Shown here piece after piece: positions 1 to 4,937 of a DNA stretch of 5,059 nt. The stretch covers positions 1 to 5,059 of the forward strand of contig JAHIGH010000246.1 in assembly GCA_018900295.1 (NCBI GenBank). The letters run 5' to 3'. How positions within the stretch are numbered: position 1 is the stretch's first letter; every line of letters begins with the position of its first letter. A program made the translations under genes and the position numbers. This DNA is from Patescibacteria group bacterium (GTDB lineage: Bacteria > Patescibacteriota > Microgenomatia > Levybacterales > UBA12049). The notes under the pieces are model-generated. The model was not told the DNA's origin. It saw nothing but the letters and a program-made list of their open reading frames with translations, and did not search any database.

Positions 1-1086
1 CTCTGCTTGAGGGTATGCATTCATCCATTCCTTTGGCGGCAATGCTTCATTTTTTGTTGACCATTTAAATTCGTATGGAAACAGTTTGCCGTCACGCTCT
101 TCAATTAAATCAATTTCCCTTTGTTCATATGTACGCCAAAAATATGATTGTCCATATATGTGCTGATAGGATTTCTTTTTTATTCGCTCAATCATAATGA
201 AGTTTTCCCATAATTGTCCGATATCATTGCGATTTTCAAGAGTATTAAATTGAGAAATTACTCCATTTCGAATACCATTATCTACAAAAAAGTACTTCGC
301 TTTGCTTACAACTTCCGAACGTAAATTGCGGCTAAACCCGCCCAGCCGAATAATGACAAATGTTTTTTCGAGAAGATCTAGATATCTGGCTATTGTTTTT
401 ATATCGATAGCCAAATTAATCGATAATTCATTTAGTGAAACTTCATTGCCAACTTGAAAAGCTAAAAGCTTTAATAGATCAAGAAGTATCTTTGGTCCTT
501 TAACTTTTTCAAGCGCTAAAACATCTTTAAAAATATATGAGTTAACAAATTCCTCTATAATTCGTATCTTTTCGTCTTTCGTTTTTGCCGTAACAACTTG
601 AGGATAACTTCCGAAAATCAGGAATTCTTCCAAACGCTGTTTGAGGTCAAAATGATTAATATTTTCTCCAAGTAGTTCCAGTTGGGAGATTGGGTAAAGT
701 GTTAATGTGGTTTTTCTTCCTGTCAATGGTTCTCCTACTTCATTTGCAAGATCAAAAGACGATGATCCGGTTGCTATAATTTTTATATTAGGAATATTAT
801 CTATAATTAGCTTGAGTCCTTTTCCAATATTCGGAATCTGTTGAGCTTCATCAATTACAAGTAAATCAAACCCTTCTGCATATTCTTTGATACGAACTAG
901 GTCTTGTGAAGAAAGAATATCTTGCACTCGAATATTGTCACCGGTATCAAAACGGTATTTCAAAGATGTTTCTTTCAAAAAATTTTCAAGTAAGGTTGTT
1001 TTACCTACTCTTCGGGGGCCATAGAGGATTAATACCTCTTTTGGATGGAAAAATGAGCCGATATCGTCATAAACCCTTTTTATCAT
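1..1086 (-). CDS. DUF4143-type AAA ATPase, 3' end beyond window
   Basis: A 362-codon reading frame starts at ATG 1086 and stays open to the left edge. Residues 23-30 (GPRRVGKT) are a Walker A P-loop, 75-82 (LLVIDEAQ) a Walker B, and TGSSS at 106-110 a sensor-1-like segment. The middle looks like a winged-helix segment (LAFQVGNEVSLNELSINL), and the C-terminal part carries D326, E339 and K341 in EIDLIEERDG...YEFKW, resembling the PD-(D/E)xK-like fold of DUF4143. This order (AAA_14 ATPase, then DUF4143) is that of a widespread family whose members are usually about 380-420 residues, so probably only a few dozen residues are missing. The physiological role of the family is unsettled; nucleotide hydrolysis is expected, and nuclease activity is unproven. 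The gene sits 95 nt downstream of the GNAT gene on the same strand but has its own promoter and palindromic operator. The start is supported because it coincides with the predicted transcript start. Confidence 0.93.
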   Translation of the reverse strand, partial: MIKRVYDDIGSFFHPKEVLILYGPRRVGKTTLLENFLKETSLKYRFDTGDNIRVQDILSSQDLVRIKEYAEGFDLLVIDEAQQIPNIGKGLKLIIDNIPNIKIIATGSSSFDLANEVGEPLTGRKTTLTLYPISQLELLGENINHFDLKQRLEEFLIFGSYPQVVTAKTKDEKIRIIEEFVNSYIFKDVLALEKVKGPKILLDLLKLLAFQVGNEVSLNELSINLAIDIKTIARYLDLLEKTFVIIRLGGFSRNLRSEVVSKAKYFFVDNGIRNGVISQFNTLENRNDIGQLWENFIMIERIKKKSYQHIYGQSYFWRTYEQREIDLIEERDGKLFPYEFKWSTKNEALPPKEWMNAYPQAE

Positions 1087-1092
1087 AAAATA

Positions 1093-1121
1093 ACAATATC
1101 ATAACTCCATAAATTTGTCAA
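1093..1121 (-). promoter_or_regulatory. Promoter of the DUF4143 ATPase gene, predicted leaderless
   Basis: On the minus strand a perfect -35 box TTGACA (1116-1121) is followed by a 17-nt spacer and the -10-like TATTGT (1093-1098, four of six consensus bases). Only six bases (TATTTT) separate the -10 from the ATG at 1086, so transcription should begin at or within a base or two of the start codon. No Shine-Dalgarno sequence would then be present, and translation would be leaderless. This is inferred from sequence only. Confidence 0.6.
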
Positions 1122-1146
1122 ATTTTATGGAGTCAATATCCATAAA
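1104..1146. promoter_or_regulatory. Palindromic operator-like repeats over the ATPase promoter
   Basis: ACTCCATAAA (1104-1113) and TTTATGGAGT (1124-1133) form a perfect 10-bp inverted repeat with a 10-nt centre that itself contains TTTG-T-CAAA. A third half-site, CCATAAA (1140-1146), lies in the same orientation as the first. Half-sites therefore alternate as CCATAAA, TTTATGG, CCATAAA with gaps of 10 and 9 nt, about one and a half helical turns centre to centre. The palindrome covers the -35 box and part of the spacer of the ATPase promoter, so a bound protein would block RNA polymerase. The regulator is unknown. Autoregulation is one possibility, but no DNA-binding regulator gene is next to it. 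Confidence 0.55.
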
Positions 1147-1181
1147 TTATACCGAATATGAGGAGTATATAGCTTTGTCTA

Positions 1182-1646
1182 TTACGTTATTTTTTTAACG
1201 CAGAAGATTTTGGGATTATCGCCTATTTTCCCCTGCATAAGCATTTCAAACCCTTGTCTTTGATAATAGTTTTTTGTTTCAGGAACTGAAGAAACCCAAA
1301 GTTCCTTCGCGCCTTTTTCTTTTATTGCTTTCTCTAATTTATTAAGCAAAGCGTATCCTATGCCTTTCCCACGATACTTATCATCCACGGCAAAAAAGCC
1401 TATCCAATAAACTTCCACTCCGGGGAATTTATCACCCATTGCGTCGGCCGCGTAATTCATATCGTCCTGATACCAACCGATTATACCGATAACGCTGTCT
1501 TTATCTAGCGCGACATAATGAGCATCTATATGCTTCAAGTGGTGTTCGATTTCTTCTTTCGTGTCAAGCCCGGCTTTTAAAACCAACTCAACCGCTTCTT
1601 TAAATAATTCTTTGGTAAGAGGTTGAATTGTGACTTTTGGGTTCAT
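1182..1646 (-). CDS. GNAT-family N-acetyltransferase
   Basis: A 154-residue single-domain protein of usual length for the Gcn5-related acetyltransferase fold. The segment WIGFFAVDDKYRGKGIGYAL (81-100) holds strand beta-4 and the acetyl-CoA pyrophosphate-binding motif A with R92-G-K-G-I-G97. NYYQRQGFE (126-134) is the usual late YxxxGF signature. These proteins transfer an acetyl group from acetyl-CoA to an amine; the substrate, whether small molecule or protein N-terminus or lysine, cannot be read from the sequence. The start ATG 1646 lies 49 nt after the NYN gene, probably on the same transcript, with only a weak GAAG tract upstream. The first 26 coding bases recur with one mismatch at 2901-2926. 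Local GC is higher in the middle of the gene (around 1440-1460) than in its neighbours. Confidence 0.92.
   Translation of the reverse strand: MNPKVTIQPLTKELFKEAVELVLKAGLDTKEEIEHHLKHIDAHYVALDKDSVIGIIGWYQDDMNYAADAMGDKFPGVEVYWIGFFAVDDKYRGKGIGYALLNKLEKAIKEKGAKELWVSSVPETKNYYQRQGFEMLMQGKIGDNPKIFCVKKIT
1621..1646 (-). repeat. 26-bp repeat, copy in the GNAT gene start
   Basis: The first 26 bases of the GNAT coding sequence (MNPKVTIQP) match 2901-2926 at 25 of 26 positions, in the same orientation. The match stops at the start codon on one side and after the ninth codon on the other. The single difference changes Lys4 here to Gln4 in the other copy. Confidence 0.85.
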
Positions 1647-1695
1647 TTTTTATTTCTTCGCTTAGTACTTATATTCCTGAAATTATTTAATTAAT

Positions 1696-2232
1696 TTAAT
1701 TATTTGGAATTAGTTGTAGAATTTGCTTCTTTTTCAAGATGACGTGGGAAGAACAGTTTTTTATAAGCGCGCGGCTAATGGAGTTTTCAAATCCAACATA
1801 GACAACCTTTTTCTCTTCCTCTTTTGCTGTCTGAATTGCAGGAATTAAATCGGTGTCAGAGGATATGAGATAAAAAATATCATATTCGTTTTTTATTGCT
1901 CCTCGTACTATATCTACGGCTATTTGTACATCAACGCCTTTTTCGTGAAATACGCCACTGGACATAAGAAGATATCCTAATTTTATGGTTATATTTTGTT
2001 TTCTTAAATTTGTAAACAGTTTTTGTTGATTGGAGTAGAGTATTTTTGATTTCTTATTATTTGGATATTGCCGAATTTCTCCAACATAATATGTGATATC
2101 AATATGTTTCTCCTTTGTTATCAGCTTTGCTAATCCTGAATAATCAAAATGAGTTAAATGGATTTGAGGAAGCATCTTTTTTGCCTTATTATAAAAATTG
2201 CTTCCATCAAATTGGATTAATGCTTTTCTCAT
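1696..2232 (-). CDS. NYN domain (LabA/DUF88-like) protein, putative ribonuclease
   Basis: A 178-residue protein that is essentially one NYN/PIN-like domain. Conserved acidic positions are present in order: D9 in the opening strand motif IQFDGSN (6-12), D101 and D107 in KGVDVQIAVDI (98-108), and D126 with D128 in LISSDTDLIPAI (122-133). In PIN-like nucleases these carboxylates bind the metal ions that cleave RNA, so a catalytically competent single-strand or structured RNA nuclease is likely. The target is unknown, and LabA-like proteins have also been tied to regulation. No signal peptide or membrane segment is seen. The gene follows a terminator (2271-2301) and may be expressed from a weak promoter next to its ATG or by readthrough, and it precedes the GNAT gene by 49 nt. 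No Shine-Dalgarno sequence is present before ATG 2232. Confidence 0.92.
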   Translation of the reverse strand: MRKALIQFDGSNFYNKAKKMLPQIHLTHFDYSGLAKLITKEKHIDITYYVGEIRQYPNNKKSKILYSNQQKLFTNLRKQNITIKLGYLLMSSGVFHEKGVDVQIAVDIVRGAIKNEYDIFYLISSDTDLIPAIQTAKEEEKKVVYVGFENSISRALIKNCSSHVILKKKQILQLIPNN

Positions 2233-2240
2233 TTATATTA

Positions 2241-2269
2241 ATCTTATCGTAGCGTCTATTATTTTGCAA
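2241..2269 (-). promoter_or_regulatory. Possible weak promoter of the NYN-GNAT unit
   Basis: On the minus strand TTGCAA (2264-2269, four of six -35 bases), a 17-nt spacer and TAAGAT (2241-2246, four of six -10 bases) lie just after the terminator. The ATG of the NYN gene is 8 nt beyond the -10, giving a leaderless or nearly leaderless transcript like that predicted for the ATPase gene. The boxes are weak, and in AT-rich DNA this could be chance. Confidence 0.35.
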
Positions 2270-2270
2270 T

Positions 2271-2301
2271 AAAAAAACCCCAAGCTCGAATGAACTTGGG
2301 G
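2271..2301 (-). terminator. Rho-independent terminator
   Basis: Read on the minus strand, CCCCAAG pairs with CTTGGGG (2295-2301 with 2278-2284), followed directly by seven T residues (2271-2277) and ATTG. The 10-nt loop allows two more pairs (TC with GA) after one mismatch. A GC-rich stem with an immediate U-tract is a textbook intrinsic terminator for minus-strand transcription. It lies between the phosphoribosyltransferase stop and the NYN start, and downstream of a strong promoter. Confidence 0.85.
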
Positions 2302-2337
2302 GAATTAGCAAAGTGAGTGTATTTCTTTTGAAAATAC
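2271..2337 (-). ncRNA. Putative small RNA or terminated leader (about 67 nt)
   Basis: The promoter at 2344-2373 should start transcription near 2337, and the terminator ends near 2271, leaving an RNA of about 67 nt. Its first bases form a hairpin, GTATTTTC-AAAA-GAAATAC (2337 to 2319, one bulge), then come about 17 unpaired bases (2318-2302), then the terminator stem. A 5' hairpin, an open linker and a terminator hairpin form the usual shape of a discrete regulatory RNA. The alternative is an attenuated 5' leader of the NYN-GNAT unit, whose start codon is 39 nt beyond the U-tract. No open reading frame of note lies inside, and I do not recognise a known RNA family. Confidence 0.4.
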
Positions 2338-2343
2338 GAGTTT

Positions 2344-2373
2344 ATTTTAACACGTTTTAACCAAATATGTCAA
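2344..2373 (-). promoter_or_regulatory. Strong sigma-70-type promoter
   Basis: On the minus strand a perfect -35 TTGACA (2368-2373) is followed by an 18-nt spacer and TAAAAT (2344-2349, five of six -10 bases). It lies after the stop of the phosphoribosyltransferase frame and drives the short terminated transcript. A 6-bp inverted repeat, CCAAAT (2361-2366) and ATTTGG (2379-2384), brackets the -35 box and could be an operator, though repeats this short are common in AT-rich DNA. Confidence 0.65.
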
Positions 2374-2430
2374 ACGCAATTTGGCATTTTATTTGCACTT
2401 CTGCCGAATTCAAGAATCTCTTATGTTAAT

Positions 2431-2891
2431 TTAGGATTTGTTTTCCAGAAAGTCCTCTTTTTCCCAGGGGAAAATTATCCAGTCGCCTTCTTCAAAAAAT
2501 ATAAAATAGTCGGGATAGAATTTGCATTTATCTTTATTTACACCTAATGCTGCTGTTTTAAACTCACTTTTTGGATAAATTTTTTGTAGTTTTTGTAATA
2601 TTTGTTGTAATGTATTTCCCGATTCGGTAATCTCATCTATGAGCAGTAATTTTTTATTTGCTAAATCCATTTTTGGATAGCTTACAATATTTACTTCTTT
2701 TTTCTCATCGGTGCCCGTGGTTTCGGTCAAAACAGATAGGACATTTTTGATTTTCAATTCTTTAGAGAGAAGGGCGAGCGGGAAAAGTCCGCCAGTCGCG
2801 ATGCCGATAAGATAATCAGGCTTATAACCGGAGGACGTAATCTTATCAGTCAGTTGCTGTGAATTACTTCTTCAAAAGTCAGTTTCTTCAT
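2431..2891 (-). pseudogene. Phosphoribosyltransferase (COG2236-like) with frameshift
   Basis: Two frames together encode a near-complete phosphoribosyltransferase of about 153 residues. Frame one starts at ATG 2891 (MKKLTFEEVIH) and stops at TGA 2850-2852. The second frame is open from about 2858 to the TAA at 2431 and reads QLTDKITSSGYKPDYLIGIA, then TGGLFPLALLSKEL, then the PRPP-binding loop LLLIDEITESGNT, and ends with WIIFPWEKEDF. The TGG pyrophosphate loop, the DEITESGNT loop and the C-terminal WxxFPWE are typical of the small COG2236 (Hpt1-like) family, which transfers ribose-5-phosphate from PRPP to a purine-type base. The span of 461 nt is one short of a multiple of three, and one extra C near 2857-2859 would join the frames as IHQQLTDK. 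Translation from the TTG at 2757 alone would give 108 residues lacking the first core strands, probably non-functional. A sequencing error would restore an intact gene. Confidence 0.8.
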
Positions 2892-2926
2892 ATAAAATCT
2901 GGTTGAATTGTGACTTGTGGGTTCAT
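2888..2926 (-). CDS. 12-residue leader ORF, GNAT-start fragment
   Basis: ATG 2926 opens a tiny frame, MNPQVTIQPDFI, whose first nine codons are the near-copy of the GNAT start. Its stop TGA (2888-2890) overlaps the ATG of the phosphoribosyltransferase as ATGA, the classic arrangement for translational coupling. It may be a gene remnant that now serves as a leader, or purely a scar. There is no Shine-Dalgarno sequence before either start. Confidence 0.4.
   Translation of the reverse strand: MNPQVTIQPDFI
2901..2926 (-). repeat. 26-bp repeat, copy upstream of the phosphoribosyltransferase
   Basis: This is the second copy of the GNAT start sequence, with 25 of 26 bases identical to 1621-1646 and the same orientation, about 1.3 kb away. 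Sequence on both sides is unrelated between copies, so the boundary is sharp. Confidence 0.85.
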
Positions 2927-2954
2927 ATAGATTTATTTTAAACCATCATTTATT

Positions 2955-2960
2955 ATTATA
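2955..2960 (-). promoter_or_regulatory. Possible -10 box for the phosphoribosyltransferase transcript
   Basis: A perfect TATAAT on the minus strand, 28 nt before the leader ORF start at 2926. No convincing -35 lies at 16-18 nt spacing (TAGCTT at 17), so it is a weak call. Confidence 0.3.
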
Positions 2961-3100
2961 ACCTATGTTTCTTCTCAAAGCTAAATGAGACGGGATAATA
3001 AAAGAATGGCGAGGGCGTGCTATCTGGGAGGAGGAATTTGCTAAAGTTTGCTTTTTCATAGTTTTAGATGCAAGATGAATAATTTTTTGATCTGTTGAGA

Positions 3101-3106
3101 TATAAT
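3101..3106 (+). promoter_or_regulatory. Possible -10 box for the TIGR04255 operon
   Basis: A perfect TATAAT on the plus strand, 39 nt before GTG 3146. The -35 position is AT-rich without a clear TTGACA match. It would give a leader of roughly 30 nt. Confidence 0.35.
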
Positions 3107-3145
3107 ATTCTAGTTATTGATCTATAAGATAATAGTTTCTATTTC

Positions 3146-3940
3146 GTGGCAAATAGTGTAAAATATGCTTACCTGTCTATTCATATGCCTCATAAACAAA
3201 GCGCCTATAAAAAGAATTATCTTACAGATGTCGTTGTAAAAATTAATTTTCCCATAATTCTGGAACTTTCAGAGGGTCAACCGACTGCCTTCCAGAAGGA
3301 GATTCAGGTGGACTATCCTATACTTGAACCTCTGCAGGAGATAGAGTTTAAGATCGAGAACAAGGGTCTAAGTGTATTACAGCATAAATCTAATAGAACT
3401 CTTTGGAGGTTTCGTAATAGAGAAAATACAGAGTATATTGAGCTCGACTACGGATCTTTAGCTTACATTGTTAAGAAATATACTGATTATACTACCTTCA
3501 AAAGAAAAGCTGAGAGTATTTTCAATCAGTTCTTTAAAATTTATTCAAATATCCTAATAACAAGGTTGGGGTTAAGGTATATTAACAAGTTGGATTTGGG
3601 TGGTACAGATTATTTTAACTGGTCAGATTATTTAAATGTGAACCTTATCAAAAAAATTGATTTTTATTCAGATAAAACTAAAATTAAAAGATTGATAACT
3701 ATCTCAGAACTTGCTCCAGATGAGGAAACTGTACTAAATTTTAAGTATGGTATTTTTAATAGTACTTATCCCTCACCAGTAGTAAAAAAGGAATTTATTT
3801 TAGATTATGATTGCTACACATTGATTCAATTTGAGAAAGAAAACATAATAGCGAAAATAGACACTTATCATCGCTATATCAAGGAAAATTTCGAGACAAG
3901 TATTACTACTGCATTGAGGGAAATTTTAAATCATGAATAA
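3146..3940 (+). CDS. TIGR04255 family protein
   Basis: A 264-residue protein, the usual length for the family of sporadically distributed proteins named TIGR04255. Signature segments occur in the expected order: YKKNYLTDVVVKINFP (21-36), the FQKEIQVDYP region (49-58), WRFRN (87-91), a long helix around 117-135 and RLGLRYINKLDL (140-151). No enzyme motif, signal peptide or membrane segment is evident, and the family's biochemical function is unknown to me. It is the first gene of a tight plus-strand group: its stop overlaps the next ATG by 8 nt. The GTG start at 3146 has no Shine-Dalgarno sequence. ATG 3185 (Met14, just before the conserved YKKN segment) is an equally reasonable start, and a stop at 3125 bars anything further upstream. 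The gene is strongly AT-biased. Confidence 0.88.
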   Translation: MANSVKYAYLSIHMPHKQSAYKKNYLTDVVVKINFPIILELSEGQPTAFQKEIQVDYPILEPLQEIEFKIENKGLSVLQHKSNRTLWRFRNRENTEYIELDYGSLAYIVKKYTDYTTFKRKAESIFNQFFKIYSNILITRLGLRYINKLDLGGTDYFNWSDYLNVNLIKKIDFYSDKTKIKRLITISELAPDEETVLNFKYGIFNSTYPSPVVKKEFILDYDCYTLIQFEKENIIAKIDTYHRYIKENFETSITTALREILNHE

Positions 3941-4133
3941 TCAAAGTGACACAAGAACAACTACTGTTAGTCAAACTGTAAATACAAATGAACTGAGTGG
4001 TTCTGGTACTTCCACAGGAATTCAAAAATCTTCAACAAGGGAACAAAGCGTACAACCCACAGACGTGGTCAATATTGATACTTCAAGGTATAGTTCAAAA
4101 GAAGTAAAAGTAGAAAAAATTGTTATTAAATAA
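3933..4133 (+). CDS. Ser/Thr-rich small protein of unknown function
   Basis: A 66-residue product in which 22 residues are Ser or Thr, with many Asn and Gln and no Cys or Trp. The first two thirds look intrinsically disordered. The last dozen residues (KEVKVEKIVIK) alternate charged and hydrophobic residues and could add a beta strand to a partner. Its ATG lies inside the last codons of the TIGR04255 gene (8-nt overlap), and its stop is 9 nt before the next start, so it is probably translationally coupled and co-produced with both. I do not recognise a family. It could be a small adaptor, tail or inhibitor of one of its neighbours. No transmembrane segment or signal peptide is seen. The operon position favours a real gene, but low-complexity frames can be fortuitous. 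Confidence 0.62.
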   Translation: MNNQSDTRTTTVSQTVNTNELSGSGTSTGIQKSSTREQSVQPTDVVNIDTSRYSSKEVKVEKIVIK

Positions 4134-4142
4134 CATGTATTT

Positions 4143-4724
4143 ATGTATGTTGCTAGATCAGAAAATAGAATCTGTCAGGGAGATATTCTGGAAGATTTTA
4201 AGCACAGATTTATTTATTATCAAAACGAGGAAAAAGCAATAATAGAGATTACTCTTCCTTACGCAATAGTTCTTTCGCAAGACTGCGATTTAGAACAAGA
4301 TTATAACCAGCGAAATCCTCCAAAAGGAATAGTTCCTCAAAACAACGATAAGTTTTTACAGTCTGTGTTGATTTGTCCTGGATATATTGCAGAAAGTTTC
4401 AGAACTGGTGAGCATCTAAAAAAAATTGGGTTGACGATGCAATCATGGAATAAAGAGCATTGGAATTATATTAAAAAGAATCAAAATCAAAGATTTCACT
4501 TCTTTGAATCTGATCCAGGAATGGGGATGCCGAATATTGTTATTGATTTTAAGCAATATTATACAATCCCAAGAGATGAAATCTATACTATATATAAACT
4601 ACAATATAAGGTATCTGTTGCTCCTATTTTTAGAGAAGATATCTCTTTAAGGTTTGCAAATTATCTTTCCCGGATAGGTTTGCCAGTTATTCAAACATCC
4701 GTAGAACAGACTGCTATGACATAG
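4143..4724 (+). CDS. SQDCDL-motif protein of unknown function
   Basis: A 193-residue soluble protein. The N-terminal part has QGDILED (12-18) followed by a beta-rich stretch leading to LPYAIVLSQDCDLEQD (38-53). LICPGYIAE (76-84) follows, then VIDFKQYYTIPRDEIY (133-148) and finally ISLRFANYLSRIGLP (167-181). The pairing of a S-Q-x-C-D-L motif after a hydrophobic strand with a C-terminal RFA-Y-RIGLP segment resembles a set of bacterial hypothetical proteins; I know of no established activity. C48 and D49 are candidates for a functional site, as a nucleophile or metal ligand. The G-D-I opening followed by a strand recalls the MazF/PemK barrel, but that is only a weak structural guess. It is the last gene of the three-gene group, 9 nt after the Ser/Thr-rich gene, starting at ATG 4143 without a Shine-Dalgarno sequence. 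It ends in TAG. Confidence 0.8.
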   Translation: MYVARSENRICQGDILEDFKHRFIYYQNEEKAIIEITLPYAIVLSQDCDLEQDYNQRNPPKGIVPQNNDKFLQSVLICPGYIAESFRTGEHLKKIGLTMQSWNKEHWNYIKKNQNQRFHFFESDPGMGMPNIVIDFKQYYTIPRDEIYTIYKLQYKVSVAPIFREDISLRFANYLSRIGLPVIQTSVEQTAMT

Positions 4725-4864
4725 AAAGCCTTAGCTTGATTAATAGTGGAATAGGTTAGCCCTCTTATTCTTTATTCCTTGATCGGAGATGATTTTTATA
4801 AACTTATCTATGCTAAAATCTAGTGACTGATATGGAGCGGGGGAAATTCTCAATTGTAATATTT

Positions 4865-4878
4865 CAACCCGGGGGTTG
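4865..4878. repeat. Perfect short palindrome CAACCC-GG-GGGTTG
   Basis: CAACCC (4865-4870) and GGGTTG (4873-4878) are perfect inverted repeats around GG. In RNA the loop would widen to about four bases. No T-run follows directly on either strand (the next plus-strand T-run is about 15 nt on), so it is not a good intrinsic terminator. Confidence 0.5.
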
Positions 4879-4937
4879 GATGGCTTAAAATGTTTTTGTT
4901 TATATGGATTCCCGCCTTTGACAGGTACCCTGTAAAC

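Larger units (their letters stand above)
2927..3145. other. Divergent intergenic region
   Basis: This spacer separates minus-strand and plus-strand transcription. It contains -10-like TATAAT boxes for each direction (minus 2955-2960, plus 3101-3106). GGGAGGAGG at 3026-3034 on the plus strand is a Shine-Dalgarno-like tract without a gene: the only start nearby, TTG 3038, opens a seven-codon frame. A 37-codon minus-strand frame (2946-3059, starting MKKQTLANSSSQ) has no start signals or recognisable domain. The 2995-3030 part is GC-richer than its surroundings and may be a fragment of older sequence. Confidence 0.6.

Noticed and set aside
906..1088. 60-codon plus-strand open frame starting MKKEYLALEY
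   Set aside because: It lies wholly antisense to the N-terminal P-loop part of the DUF4143 ATPase, whose Walker motifs make the minus strand clearly the coding one.
1185..1200. CGTTA-T-run-TAACG palindrome at the end of the GNAT gene as a terminator
   Set aside because: The stem is only 5 bp and AT-rich, no U-tract follows it on the minus strand, and it is formed by the last codons of the gene.
2431..2757. Treating the phosphoribosyltransferase as an intact 108-residue gene with a TTG start
   Set aside because: The same frame continues upstream with family-typical residues (DYLIGIATGG), and a proper ATG start exists one frame away, so the short version is a by-product of a frameshift.
2850..2860. 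Programmed -1 frameshifting or UGA recoding in the phosphoribosyltransferase
   Set aside because: No slippery heptamer is present, and reading UGA as an amino acid would stay in the wrong frame, so neither explains the break.
3942..3949. Eight-base complementarity (CAAAGTGA) to the open linker of the putative small RNA, near the start of the Ser/Thr-rich gene
   Set aside because: An eight-base match to some part of a 16-nt linker is expected by chance in a window of this size.
4748..4778. GGAATA/TATTCC hairpin as the operon terminator
   Set aside because: A 6-bp AT-rich stem with a 19-nt loop and no clear T-run is too weak to call; it is only mentioned in the intergenic entry.
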